Assembly (NCBI GenBank): GCA_963827595.1
Contig: CAWHBT010000016.1
Location: 248,001 to 312,000 of the forward strand
Direction: 5' to 3'
Origin: DATEDA01 sp963827595
GTDB lineage: Bacteria; Pseudomonadota; Gammaproteobacteria; Burkholderiales; SG8-39
DNA: 64,000 nucleotides
Each line of letters begins with the position of its first letter. Within the stretch, counting starts at the first letter, position 1. Positions 43,196-52,111 of this stretch are shown one piece after another. The notes under the pieces were generated by a model. That model saw nothing but the letters and a program-made list of their open reading frames with translations. It had not been told where the DNA came from and made no database searches. Position numbers and translations under genes: made by a program.

Positions 43196-43768
43196 TTGCG
43201 TAGCCTGCTCATTGCGCTCGGACTCGCGCTCGCCGCCGCGCACGCTTCGTTCGCCGCCGACCCCAGGGTCGAGCTTCGGACCAATCACGGTCCGATCGTC
43301 ATCGAGCTCTATCCCGACAAGGCGCCGAAGACGGTGGCGAACTTCCTGCAGTACGTGAAGGACGGCCACTTCAACGGGACGGTCTTCCACCGCGTCATCC
43401 CCGGCTTCATGATCCAGGGTGGCGGGTTCGACAAGGACATGCAGCAGAAGCCGACCCGCGCCTCGCTCCAGAACGAGGCCGCGAACGGTCTGAAGAACGA
43501 CTACGGCACCATCGCCATGGCGCGTACGCCGGATCCGCACTCGGCGAGCGCGCAGTTCTTCGTCAACCTGAAGGACAACGCGTTCCTCAACTTCCGCGAG
43601 CCCACCCCGCAGGGCTACGGCTACACGGTCTTCGGCAAGGTCGTCTCGGGAATGGACGTGGTCGAGAAGATCGCCAAGCTGCCGACCGGCGACTCGCGGG
43701 GCCATCAGAACGTGCCGCGCGACCCGGTGATCATCGAATCCGCGGCCATCGTTGCGGCGAAGAAATAG
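43196..43768 (+). CDS. ppiA: periplasmic peptidyl-prolyl cis-trans isomerase (cyclophilin)
   Basis: A 190-residue cyclophilin with a Sec signal (RSLLIALGLALAAAHASFAA). Catalytic and binding residues are in GTVFHRVIPGFMIQGGGFDK (Arg and Phe of FHR...F.IQGG), ASLQNEAANGLKNDYGTIAM and ARTPDPHSASAQFFVNLKDN. The start codon is TTG at 43196, with GGGAGA five bases before it. It accelerates proline isomerisation during folding in the periplasm. Its sequence is close to that of the next, cytoplasmic, cyclophilin gene. Confidence 0.93.
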   Translation: MRSLLIALGLALAAAHASFAADPRVELRTNHGPIVIELYPDKAPKTVANFLQYVKDGHFNGTVFHRVIPGFMIQGGGFDKDMQQKPTRASLQNEAANGLKNDYGTIAMARTPDPHSASAQFFVNLKDNAFLNFREPTPQGYGYTVFGKVVSGMDVVEKIAKLPTGDSRGHQNVPRDPVIIESAAIVAAKK

Positions 43769-43779
43769 CGGAGGCGCTC

Positions 43780-44274
43780 GTGGTCAAGCTCCATACCAGT
43801 CTCGGCACCATCGCTCTCGAGCTCGACGCCGCGCGCGCGCCGGAGACCGTCAAGAACTTCCTCGCCTACGTCGAGAGCGGTCACTACGCAAACACGGTCT
43901 TCCACCGCGTGATCGACGGCTTCATGATCCAGGGCGGCGGATTCGAGCCGGGGATGAAGCAGAAGCCCGCCAAGGCGGCGGTGAAGAACGAGGCCGCGAA
44001 CGGGCTCAAGAACGCCCGCTACACGGTGGCGATGGCCCGCACCTCCGAGCCGCACTCGGCGACCGCCCAGTTCTTCATCAACGTGAACGACAACGGCTTT
44101 CTCGACCATACCGCCCCCACGCCGCAGGGCTGGGGCTACTGCGTGTTCGGCCGCGTGGTGGAGGGGCAGGACGTGGTCGACCGCATCAAGGCCGTCAAGA
44201 CCGGGCGCAGCGGCGGGCATGGGGACGTGCCGCTCGAGGACGTGGTGATCGAGCGCGCGGAGGTCGCCGGCTGA
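43780..44274 (+). CDS. ppiB: cytoplasmic peptidyl-prolyl cis-trans isomerase B (cyclophilin)
   Basis: A 164-residue cyclophilin without signal peptide. The active-site region NTVFHRVIDGFMIQGGGFEP, VKNEAANGLKNARYTVAMAR and TSEPHSATAQFFINVNDNGF is complete. Start is GTG with GGAGGCGC just upstream, 11 bp after ppiA. The close similarity and adjacency of the two genes point to a tandem duplication with one copy exported. lpxH follows and starts 26 bp after its stop. Confidence 0.94.
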   Translation: MVKLHTSLGTIALELDAARAPETVKNFLAYVESGHYANTVFHRVIDGFMIQGGGFEPGMKQKPAKAAVKNEAANGLKNARYTVAMARTSEPHSATAQFFINVNDNGFLDHTAPTPQGWGYCVFGRVVEGQDVVDRIKAVKTGRSGGHGDVPLEDVVIERAEVAG

Positions 44275-44300
44275 GCGCGGCGCGAGCCGGCGTTCGGCCG

Positions 44301-45017
44301 GTGCTCTTCGTCTCGGATCTGCACCTCGCGCCCGCGCGGCCGGCGATCGTCGAGCGCTTCTACCGGTTCCTCCACGAGGAGGCAAGCGCCGCCGCCGCGC
44401 TCTACATCCTGGGCGACCTGCTCGAGCACTGGATCGGCGACGACGACGCCGACGAGTCGTTCAATCGCGACCTGTTCGCGCACCTGGCCGAGCTCGCTCG
44501 CGGCGGCGTCGACGTGTTCCTCATGCACGGCAACCGCGACTTCCTGCTCGGCACCGGTGCCGCCGCCCAGGCGGGGATGACCCTCCTTCCCGACGCCGTG
44601 GAACGCGAGCTGTTCGGCGTGCGCACGCTGCTCATGCACGGCGACACGCTCTGCACCGACGACCTCAGGTACCAGCGCTACCGCCGCTGGTCGCGGCGGC
44701 CGGGGCTGATCCGCGCCTTCCTCGCGCTGCCGCGCGGTGTCCGGGAGGCGATCGGCGGCGGATTGAAGCGGGTGAGCGCCGGGGAGAAGCGCATCAAGCC
44801 GAAGGCGATCATGGACGTGAACGAGGGGGCCGTCGAGGCCGTGTTGCGCGCGCACGGCTATCCGCGCCTGATCCACGGCCACACCCACCGCCCGGCCAGG
44901 CACGTGCACGTGGTCGACGGGCACGCGTGCGAGCGTTGGGTCCTCGCAGACTGGTACGAGCACGGCAGCTACCTGCGCTGCGACGCCCAGGGCTGCGCCG
45001 CGCTCCCTTTGAACTGA
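44301..45017 (+). CDS. lpxH: UDP-2,3-diacylglucosamine diphosphatase
   Basis: A 238-residue metallophosphoesterase of lipid A biosynthesis that makes lipid X at the inner face of the inner membrane. Metal-binding motifs: VLFVSDLHLAPARPAI (DxH), ALYILGDLLEHWIGDDDADE (GD), DVFLMHGNRDFLLG (GNRD), RTLLMHGDTLCTDDLRYQRY (H) and RLIHGHTHRPARHVHVVDG (GHTH). A GTG at 44301 starts directly before the first motif; an in-frame extension reaches the end of ppiB. It is convergent with metZ. Confidence 0.93.
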   Translation: MLFVSDLHLAPARPAIVERFYRFLHEEASAAAALYILGDLLEHWIGDDDADESFNRDLFAHLAELARGGVDVFLMHGNRDFLLGTGAAAQAGMTLLPDAVERELFGVRTLLMHGDTLCTDDLRYQRYRRWSRRPGLIRAFLALPRGVREAIGGGLKRVSAGEKRIKPKAIMDVNEGAVEAVLRAHGYPRLIHGHTHRPARHVHVVDGHACERWVLADWYEHGSYLRCDAQGCAALPLN

Positions 45018-45025
45018 CCGCTGCT

Positions 45026-46201
45026 CTAGGCGTCCAGGCCGCGCGCGAGGTCGGCCTTCACGTCGGCCACCGACTCGAGGCCCACGGCAACCCGGAGTAG
45101 GCCGTCCCCGATCCCCGCCGCCTTGCGCGCCTCGGCGGTGATGCGTCCGTGCGTGGTTGAGGCCGGATGCGTGATCGTCGTCTTCGTGTCGCCGAGGTTG
45201 GCCGTGATCGAAATCATTCGAGTGGCGTCCACGACCCGCCATGCCGCCGGCTTGCCCCCACGCACGTCGAACGACACGATCGCACCGCCGCTGCGCTGCT
45301 GGCGCTTCGCAAGCGCGTGCTGCGGATGCGACTCGAGCCACGGGTAGTACACCCGTTCGACCCGCGGGTGCCCCTCCAGCCAGCGGGCGAGCTCCCACGC
45401 CGCCGTCGACTGCGCCTCCATCCGGATCCGCAGCGTTTCCAGCCCCTTCAACAGCACCCACGCATTGAACGGCGAGAGCGTCGGACCCGCGGTGCGCAGG
45501 AAGCCGAACACGCCATCCATGATCAGCTCGCGCCGGCCGAGGACCGCGCCGCCCACCACGCGGCCCTGCCCGTCGAGATACTTTGTCGCGGAGTGGATCA
45601 CGAGGTCGGCGCCGAGCGCGAGCGGCAGCTGCAGCGCGGGCGTGCAGAGGCAGTTGTCGACGGCGAGCAGCGCGCCGGCGCGCTTCGCGACCTCGGCGAG
45701 CGCCGGAATGTCGGCGATCTCGGTAATCGGATTGGAGGGCGTTTCGAGGAACAGCAGCCGCGTCGTCGGCCGGATCGCCCGCTGCCAGGCGTGCGGCTCG
45801 ACGCTTTCGACGAAGGTGGTCTCGACGCCGAACTTCGCGAGCACGGTGGTGAAGAGCTGCACGGTCGCGCCGAAGATGCTCGGCGACGAGACGATGTGGT
45901 CGCCCGCCTTCATCAGCGCCATTACGGTCGCGAGGATCGCCGACATGCCGGAGGCGGTCGCCACGCAGCTCTCGGCGCCCTCGAGCGCGGCGAGCCGCTC
46001 CTGGAAGCTCGTCACCGTCGGGTTGCTGAAGCGGGAGTAGACGTAGCCCGGCTCCTCGTTCGCAAAGCGCGCCGCGGCCTGCGCCGCGTTATCGAAGACG
46101 AAACTCGAGGTGAGATAGAGCGCCTCGGAGTGCTCGTTGAACTGGCTGCGATGGATCCCGGCGCGCACCGCGCGGGTGTCCAGATCGAAATGGTCGCTCA
46201 T
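45026..46201 (-). CDS. metZ: O-succinylhomoserine sulfhydrylase
   Basis: A 391-residue PLP enzyme of the Cys/Met metabolism family, making homocysteine directly from O-succinylhomoserine and sulfide. Motifs: YLTSSFVFDNAAQAAARFAN, YVYSRFSNPTVTSFQERLAA, ESCVATASGMSAILATVMAL, and the PLP lysine in ADLVIHSATKYLDGQGRVVG. The ATG at 46201 starts MSDHFDLDTRAVRAGIHRSQ; an upstream TTG at 46207 is less likely. The leader carries a SAM-II-like riboswitch and terminator, fitting repression by S-adenosylmethionine. Downstream of purF, as in other Betaproteobacteria. Confidence 0.94.
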   Translation of the reverse strand: MSDHFDLDTRAVRAGIHRSQFNEHSEALYLTSSFVFDNAAQAAARFANEEPGYVYSRFSNPTVTSFQERLAALEGAESCVATASGMSAILATVMALMKAGDHIVSSPSIFGATVQLFTTVLAKFGVETTFVESVEPHAWQRAIRPTTRLLFLETPSNPITEIADIPALAEVAKRAGALLAVDNCLCTPALQLPLALGADLVIHSATKYLDGQGRVVGGAVLGRRELIMDGVFGFLRTAGPTLSPFNAWVLLKGLETLRIRMEAQSTAAWELARWLEGHPRVERVYYPWLESHPQHALAKRQQRSGGAIVSFDVRGGKPAAWRVVDATRMISITANLGDTKTTITHPASTTHGRITAEARKAAGIGDGLLRVAVGLESVADVKADLARGLDA

Positions 46202-46212
46202 GATCAAGGCCC

Positions 46213-46256
46213 AAAAAGATAAAACCCGCCATAGCTTGCGCAGCTCAAGGCGGGTT
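46213..46256 (-). terminator. intrinsic terminator in the metZ leader (riboswitch expression platform)
   Basis: On the minus strand AACCCGCC (46256-46249) pairs with GGCGGGTT (46230-46223), with an inner AGCT/AGCT pairing in the loop, followed by TTTTATCTTTTT to 46213. It lies 12 bases before the metZ start and directly after the aptamer-like element, so it looks like the switchable terminator of an attenuation-type riboswitch. Confidence 0.8.
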
Positions 46257-46257
46257 G

Positions 46258-46331
46258 CCCACGCTTTAGCCGTATTTGTTCGCCGGCTCTTTCGCCGGCG
46301 GCGCCCGCAAGCTGTGCATCAAATCGGCGCT
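46258..46331 (-). ncRNA. SAM-II-like riboswitch aptamer with an inserted hairpin
   Basis: Reading the minus strand: P1 is GCGCC (46330-46326) with GGCGC (46305-46301). Its 20-base loop starts GATTTGATGCACAGCTTGCG. A separate hairpin CGCCGGC/GCCGGCG occupies 46281-46300. Then comes ACAAATACGGCTAAAGCGTG. The loop segment CAC-A-GCTT (46316-46309) can pair with AAGCGTG (46266-46260) with one bulged A, giving the H-type pseudoknot expected of SAM-II. The conserved GATTTRA, TTGC and AAAT-N4-GCTAAAG landmarks match SAM-II sequences I know; the extra hairpin fits the long-loop variant. Position ahead of metZ is the classic context. Confidence 0.72.
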
Positions 46332-46338
46332 GGGAGTG

Positions 46339-46367
46339 AAGGTACCCGCCGCGGGCGCTGCTGTCAA
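46339..46367 (-). promoter_or_regulatory. sigma-70-type promoter for metZ
   Basis: On the minus strand TTGACA (46367-46362) is followed after exactly 17 bases by TACCTT (46344-46339). The predicted transcription start, about 6-8 bases further, falls at the first base of the riboswitch aptamer. This supports independent transcription of metZ, apart from purF. Confidence 0.65.
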
Positions 46368-46401
46368 ACGGGGGGCCGGGGGCCCCCGACAGCGGCGGTG
46401 G

Positions 46402-46422
46402 GCCGGCGGTTCGCCCGCCGGC
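46402..46422 (-). terminator. GC-rich hairpin just after purF
   Basis: On the minus strand GCCGGCGG pairs with CCGCCGGC around the loop GCGAA, 4 bases past the purF stop. No T-run follows; more GC-rich palindromes lie further on (46369-46390). It is a possible transcript end between purF and the metZ promoter. Confidence 0.5.
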
Positions 46423-46426
46423 GGGC

Positions 46427-47941
46427 TCAGGCGAGGTTGAGGTCGGCCTCGCCGGCCTCGATCTCGTCGAGGCGTTCCTGCCGCTTGTCGTCCCGCCGCT
46501 GCTCGACTTCGGCGAGGTACTCGCTCGTCACGTCGCCGGTGACGTAGTGGCCGTCGAAGCACGAGGCCTCGAAGCGCTCGAGGCGCGGATTCGCCTCGCG
46601 TACCGCGGCCTGCAGCGCGTCGAGATCCTGGTAGATCACGGCGTCCGCGCCGATGTGCCGGGCGATCTCGTCCTCGGTGCGCCCGGTCGCGATCAGCTCG
46701 CTCCGGGTCGGCATGTCGATGCCGTAGACGTTGGGGAACCGCACCGGCGGCGCCGACGAGGCGAAGAACACCTTGTTCGCCCCCGCCTCGCGCGCCATCT
46801 GGACGATCTCGCCGCTGGTCGTCCCGCGCACGATCGAGTCATCGACGATCAGCACGTTCTTGCCCTTGAACTCGAGCGCGATCGCGTTCAGCTTCTGGTG
46901 CACCGACTTCTTGCGGATCGTCTGCCCCGGCATGATGAACGTGCGGCCGACGTAGCGGTTCTTGACGAACCCCTCGCGGTAGGTGAGCCCGAGCCGCGTC
47001 GCGAGCTGCAGCGCCGCCGGGCGGCTCGTGTCGGGGACCGGGATGACCACGTCCACGTCGAGATGACGATACCCCCGGGCGATCTTCCCCGCCAGCTGCT
47101 CGCCCATGCGGAGCCGCGCCTCGTAGACCGAGACCCCGTCCAGCACCGAGTCCGGCCGGGCGAGGTACACGTACTCGAAGATGCACGGTGAGAGCGATGG
47201 CCGGGCGGCGCACTGGCGGCTGTGGAAATCGCCGTCCTCGTCGATCAGGATCGCCTCGCCGGGCGCGACGTCGCGCACGACCTTGAACCCGGGCGTGTCG
47301 AGCGCGACGCTCTCGGAGGCGATGACCCAGTCGGACCCGTCGCCCGCCTCGCGCTTGCCGATCACGAGCGGCCGGATCCCGAACGGATCTCGGAACGCGA
47401 GCAGCCCGCAACCGGCGATCATCGCAACGACCGCATACGCCCCGCGGCAGCGGCGGTGAACGTTCGCGACGGCGGCGAAGACCGTCTCGGGATCAACGTT
47501 CGGGCCGGTCGCCGCGCGCTCGAGCTCGTGCGCGAGCACGTTCAGCAGGACCTCCGAGTCGGAGCCGGTGTTGATGTGTCGGAGGTCGGTCCGGAACATC
47601 TCCTGCTTGAGCTGACCGGCGTTGGTCAAGTTGCCGTTGTGCGCGAGCACGATGCCGAACGGCGAGTTCACGTAGAACGGCTGCGCCTCGCCGCTCGCGA
47701 ACGCCGAACCGGCCGTCGGGTAGCGGCAATGCGCGATGCCGACGTGGCCGGAGAGGGCCCGCATGTCGCGCGTCCGGAACACGTCGCGCACGTACCCGGG
47801 GCCCTTGTGCATGTGGAACTTCGCGCCCTCGGCGGTAACGATGCCGGCGGCGTCCTGCCCGCGGTGCTGCAGCAGCAGCAGCCCGTCGTAGAGCAGCTGG
47901 TTGACCGGGGTCTTCGCGGCTATGCCGATGATCCCGCACAT
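46427..47941 (-). CDS. purF: amidophosphoribosyltransferase
   Basis: A 504-residue enzyme for the first step of purine synthesis (PRPP plus glutamine to phosphoribosylamine). The N-terminal Ntn glutaminase starts MCGIIGIAAKTPVNQLLYDG, so Cys2 becomes the nucleophile after Met removal; ALSGHVGIAHCRYPTAGSAF and VLAHNGNLTNAGQLKQEMFR belong to it. The PRPP loop is NVLIVDDSIVRGTTSGEIVQ. There is no long propeptide. It follows the cvpA gene by 38 bp, as in many Proteobacteria. Confidence 0.97.
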   Translation of the reverse strand: MCGIIGIAAKTPVNQLLYDGLLLLQHRGQDAAGIVTAEGAKFHMHKGPGYVRDVFRTRDMRALSGHVGIAHCRYPTAGSAFASGEAQPFYVNSPFGIVLAHNGNLTNAGQLKQEMFRTDLRHINTGSDSEVLLNVLAHELERAATGPNVDPETVFAAVANVHRRCRGAYAVVAMIAGCGLLAFRDPFGIRPLVIGKREAGDGSDWVIASESVALDTPGFKVVRDVAPGEAILIDEDGDFHSRQCAARPSLSPCIFEYVYLARPDSVLDGVSVYEARLRMGEQLAGKIARGYRHLDVDVVIPVPDTSRPAALQLATRLGLTYREGFVKNRYVGRTFIMPGQTIRKKSVHQKLNAIALEFKGKNVLIVDDSIVRGTTSGEIVQMAREAGANKVFFASSAPPVRFPNVYGIDMPTRSELIATGRTEDEIARHIGADAVIYQDLDALQAAVREANPRLERFEASCFDGHYVTGDVTSEYLAEVEQRRDDKRQERLDEIEAGEADLNLA

Positions 47942-47979
47942 CGCCTTGCTCCTCGCGTCATCCCGTCGGCCGCGCCCGG

Positions 47980-48474
47980 TCAGCGCCCATACCGCACCCG
48001 GTCGGCCACCGCCGGGGGCAGGTACGGTTTCACTGCGATCGCCGCCGTCTCGAGCGGCGCCGAGAGCTTCGCCTCGCGCCAGAACGGCTCCTTCGGCAGC
48101 GCCGTCAGCCCGGCCGCGAGCACCAACACGACCAGAATCAGTGCCCCGCGGGCGATGCCGAAGACCGCCCCCAGCGTCCGGTCGGCGAAGCTCAGGCCCA
48201 CCGCCCGGGCAAGCCGCGAGGCGAACGCCCCCCCGAGACTGACCGCCATCAGCACCGCCATGAACAGCACGATGACCGCGATGACCGCGCGGGCGAGGGG
48301 CGTCGCGAAGTTCGCCGGGAGCATGGCCGCCACCTCGCCGGCGAAGAACATCGCGGCGAGAGTTGCGGCGATCCATGCGGCCAGCGCGAACACTTCGCGC
48401 AACAGCCCGCGCCAGATGCCGATCACGGCCGACAGCCCGAGCACCGCCAGCACGGCATAATCGAACCCGGTCAT
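47980..48474 (-). CDS. cvpA: CvpA family membrane protein
   Basis: A 164-residue inner-membrane protein with four helices: TGFDYAVLAVLGLSAVIGIW, VFALAAWIAATLAAMFFAGE, ARAVIAVIVLFMAVLMAVSL and GAVFGIARGALILVVLVLAA. The GLSAVIGIWRGLLREVFAL start and LSFADRTLGAVFGIARGALI segment are typical of CvpA, first found with colicin V production and always next to purF. It overlaps the end of the SPOR-domain gene by 4 bp. Confidence 0.94.
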   Translation of the reverse strand: MTGFDYAVLAVLGLSAVIGIWRGLLREVFALAAWIAATLAAMFFAGEVAAMLPANFATPLARAVIAVIVLFMAVLMAVSLGGAFASRLARAVGLSFADRTLGAVFGIARGALILVVLVLAAGLTALPKEPFWREAKLSAPLETAAIAVKPYLPPAVADRVRYGR

Positions 48475-49130
48475 TGCCGCTCGACCACCGGGCCCGGGCT
48501 CAGGCCCAGGGTTTTGAGCCGCTCCCGGGCCCCCTCCGCCGCGTCCTTGGTCGGAAAGGGTCCCGCGCGCACCCGGGTCTGCTCTCCGCCGGGCGCGCTG
48601 ACGGTCTCGGTGAAGTACTTGACGCCCGCCTTCGAGAGCTTCGCCTCGAGCTGCTTCACGTTCTCCCGGTTGGCAAACGCGCCCAGCGGCACGACGAAGG
48701 CGTCGGCGTTGAGGATGGCCTCGGCCCGCTTGGCCTCGGCCTCCTTGTGGGCGGCATCGCCCGGCGCCGCCCGGGCCATCGCCGCCGGTTTCGGCGCCGG
48801 TGCCGCGGCATTCGGCCGCTCGCCGGGGAGGCCCGAGTCGGGCTTGACGTCCGGGGGTCGCGGGATTGCCTCGCTCGCCGGGGTCCCCGCGCCGGACGCA
48901 GCCGCGCCATCGGGCGCCTTCGCCGGTGTGCCCGCGGGCGCCACCGGGAGCTTCAGCCCGCCCGGTTGCTGCTTGGGGATCTCGACCGTGAGATTGGTGA
49001 CGACGGGCTTGGGCTCGAGGTCCATCACCCAGGGCGGGATGAGGACCAGTGCCAGCACCACCGCGATCGCACCGATGAGGCGCCGCCGCGCCCGTCGTCG
49101 CAGCTCGAGCGCCTCGTCGTTACCTCGCAT
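48471..49130 (-). CDS. SPOR-domain protein (DedD-like)
   Basis: A 219-residue bitopic membrane protein. A short basic cytoplasmic N-terminus (RGNDEALELRRRARRRL) precedes one helix (IGAIAVVLALVLIPPWVM), a long Pro/Ala-rich periplasmic linker, and the C-terminal SPOR domain (FVVPLGAFANRENVKQLEAK, KYFTETVSAPGGEQTRVRAG, PFPTKDAAEGARERLKTLG), which binds denuded septal peptidoglycan. This points to a role in cell division. It overlaps folC by 11 bp and cvpA by 4 bp. Confidence 0.93.
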   Translation of the reverse strand: MRGNDEALELRRRARRRLIGAIAVVLALVLIPPWVMDLEPKPVVTNLTVEIPKQQPGGLKLPVAPAGTPAKAPDGAAASGAGTPASEAIPRPPDVKPDSGLPGERPNAAAPAPKPAAMARAAPGDAAHKEAEAKRAEAILNADAFVVPLGAFANRENVKQLEAKLSKAGVKYFTETVSAPGGEQTRVRAGPFPTKDAAEGARERLKTLGLSPGPVVERQ

Positions 49131-50397
49131 CTGGGCTCCGCGGTGTCGCGGCGCGCGCGGCCATCACCTCCGCCACGGTGTAGAAGGAACCGAACGCGAC
49201 GATTCTATCACCTTCCCCGGCGTCTTCCTGCGCTGCAGCGAGCGCGTCGCGCGGCGACGGGAAGCGCCGGACCTCGCCGCCCGCGCCGCTGCGGACGATC
49301 CCCTCCTCGACCTCCCCGGCGGTGGCGCCGCGCGGATTGTCGAGCGTCGCGGCGTACCAGCGATCGATCCGGCCGCGCAACGCCCGGCAGACTTCCGTGA
49401 TGTCCTTGTCGCGCAGCATCCCGATGACGGCGAGCGTCCGCCGGTACCGTTCCATCCCGGCGAGGCCCTCCGCCAGCACCGCCGCGGCCTCGGGGTTGTG
49501 AGCGACGTCCAGGATCAGCGTGGGGCGCCCGGGCAGGACCTGGAAGCGCCCCGGGAGGTCGACCGCGGCGAGTCCGCGGCGGATGTCCTGCACCCCCAAC
49601 GGTAGCCGTTCGCGCAGGCTGTCGAGAGCGGCGATGGCGCAGGCGGCGTTGGTGAGCTGTTTCGCCCCGCGCAGCGCGGGGTAGGCGAGCCCCGACCGCG
49701 CCCCGCCGGGCCCGAAGTACTGCCACTGCCGAGGCTCGGCGCGATAGCCGAAATCGCGGCCGATGAGCTGGAGGCTCGCCCCGATCTCGCGCACGTGGTC
49801 GAGCACGCTTTGCGGCGGGTTCGGATCGCCGACGACGGCCGGCGTCCCGGGCCGGAAGATGTGCGCCTTCTCCCAGCCGATCGTCGCGCGCGTATCGCCA
49901 AGGTACTCGCGATGGTCGAGCGCCACGCTGGTGAGGATCGCGCAGTCGGGGTCGAACGCGTTCACCGCATCGAGCCGGCCGCCGAGTCCGATCTCGAGCA
50001 CCAGCGCGTCGGGGTGTGCGCGCGCGAAGACCAGCCATGCCGCGAGCGTGCCGAACTCGAAGTACGTCAGCGCAGTGTCGCCGCGGGAGGCGTCGACCTC
50101 CTGGAAGGCCGCGACGAGCGCGGCGTCCTCGGCCTCGCGGCCGTTCACCCGCACCCGCTCGTTGTAGCGCAGGAGATGCGGTGAGGTGTAGCAGCCCACG
50201 CGGTAGCCGGCGGCGAGCAGGATCGACTCGATCACGGCGCAGGTGGAGCCCTTGCCGTTGGTGCCGCCCACGGTGAGGATCGGGCAGGGCTTCGGGGTCG
50301 CGAGCCGGTCGAGCACCGCCCGCACCCGGTCGAGCCCGAGCGCGATCGCCTGCGGGTGCTGCCGCTCGATGTACGCGAGCCAGCCGGCGAGGTCCAT
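49120..50397 (-). CDS. folC: bifunctional folylpolyglutamate/dihydrofolate synthase
   Basis: A 425-residue Mur-ligase-family enzyme that adds glutamate to dihydropteroate and folates. The P-loop is in CPILTVGGTNGKGSTCAVIE, followed by YRVGCYTSPHLLRYNERVRV, ALVLEIGLGGRLDAVNAFDP, CAILTSVALDHREYLGDTRA and LILDVAHNPEAAAVLAEGLA. Length is normal. It begins 19 bp after accD, within the trp-to-purF block. Confidence 0.95.
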   Translation of the reverse strand: MDLAGWLAYIERQHPQAIALGLDRVRAVLDRLATPKPCPILTVGGTNGKGSTCAVIESILLAAGYRVGCYTSPHLLRYNERVRVNGREAEDAALVAAFQEVDASRGDTALTYFEFGTLAAWLVFARAHPDALVLEIGLGGRLDAVNAFDPDCAILTSVALDHREYLGDTRATIGWEKAHIFRPGTPAVVGDPNPPQSVLDHVREIGASLQLIGRDFGYRAEPRQWQYFGPGGARSGLAYPALRGAKQLTNAACAIAALDSLRERLPLGVQDIRRGLAAVDLPGRFQVLPGRPTLILDVAHNPEAAAVLAEGLAGMERYRRTLAVIGMLRDKDITEVCRALRGRIDRWYAATLDNPRGATAGEVEEGIVRSGAGGEVRRFPSPRDALAAAQEDAGEGDRIVAFGSFYTVAEVMAARAATPRSPDAR

Positions 50398-50416
50398 CAG
50401 CCGACGAACGGCACTG

Positions 50417-51276
<860 letters not shown>

Positions 51277-51280
<4 letters not shown>

Positions 51281-52107
51281 TGGACTACCCTCGCCGATGC
51301 GACCTGCTCCGTACCGTCCAGTGCCCGCCGAATCCCGGCGAGGAACGCGCCCGCGCGCTCGATCGCCGCGCCGGCCGGTGCTTCCTCCATCTCCTGGATC
51401 AGGCGGCTGCCGATCACCACTGCGTCGGCCACCGCACCGACCGCGCGCGCGGTCTCGGCGTCGCGGATCCCGAAGCCGACACCGACCGGGAGCGAGGTCC
51501 GGCGGCGGATCACCGCGAGCCGGGCGGCGACGTCAGCGACGTCGAGGTGCGACGCCCCGGTGACCCCGCGCAAGGAGACGTAGTAGATGTACCCGCTCGC
51601 CAGACCGACAATCCACTCGATGCGAGATTCCGTGGATGTGGGGGCGAGGAGGAAAATGAGATCCATTCCATTTTTCTTCACCAACTCCGCGAACGGGCCG
51701 CACTCTTCCGGCGGGTAGTCGACGACCAAAACGCCGTCGACTCGCGCCGCGCGCGCGCGCTCCACGAACAGCTCGACGCCCATCGCCTCGATCGGATTCG
51801 CATAGCCGAAAAGCACGATGCCGGTCGCGTCGTCGCGCTTCCGGAACTCCGTGACGTAGCCAAGCACCGTCTCCAGGCTGATTCCGTGCCGCAGGGCGCG
51901 CTCGCTCGCGCGCTGGATCACCGGCCCGTCGGCCATCGGGTCGGAGAACGGCACGCCGAGCTCGATGACGTCGGCCCCGGCCTTCACGAGCGCGTGCATG
52001 AGCGGCACCGCCGCCTGCGGCGACGGATCGCCCGCGGTAATGAAGGGGATGAGGGCCTTGCGCCGGGCGCGCGCGAGGTGTTCGAAGATGGTCGCGATGC
52101 GGGACAT
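51277..52107 (-). CDS. trpA: tryptophan synthase alpha chain
   Basis: A 276-residue TIM-barrel subunit that cleaves indole-glycerol phosphate. Catalytic Glu is in VIELGVPFSDPMADGPVIQR (Glu before LG) and catalytic Asp lies near VDGVLVVDYPPEECGPFAEL. The phosphate loops are SGYIYYVSLRGVTGASHLDV and PVGVGFGIRDAETARAVGAV. The middle (51600-51720) is locally AT-richer than its surroundings. It lies 4 bp after trpB. Confidence 0.96.
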
Positions 52108-52111
52108 CGCC

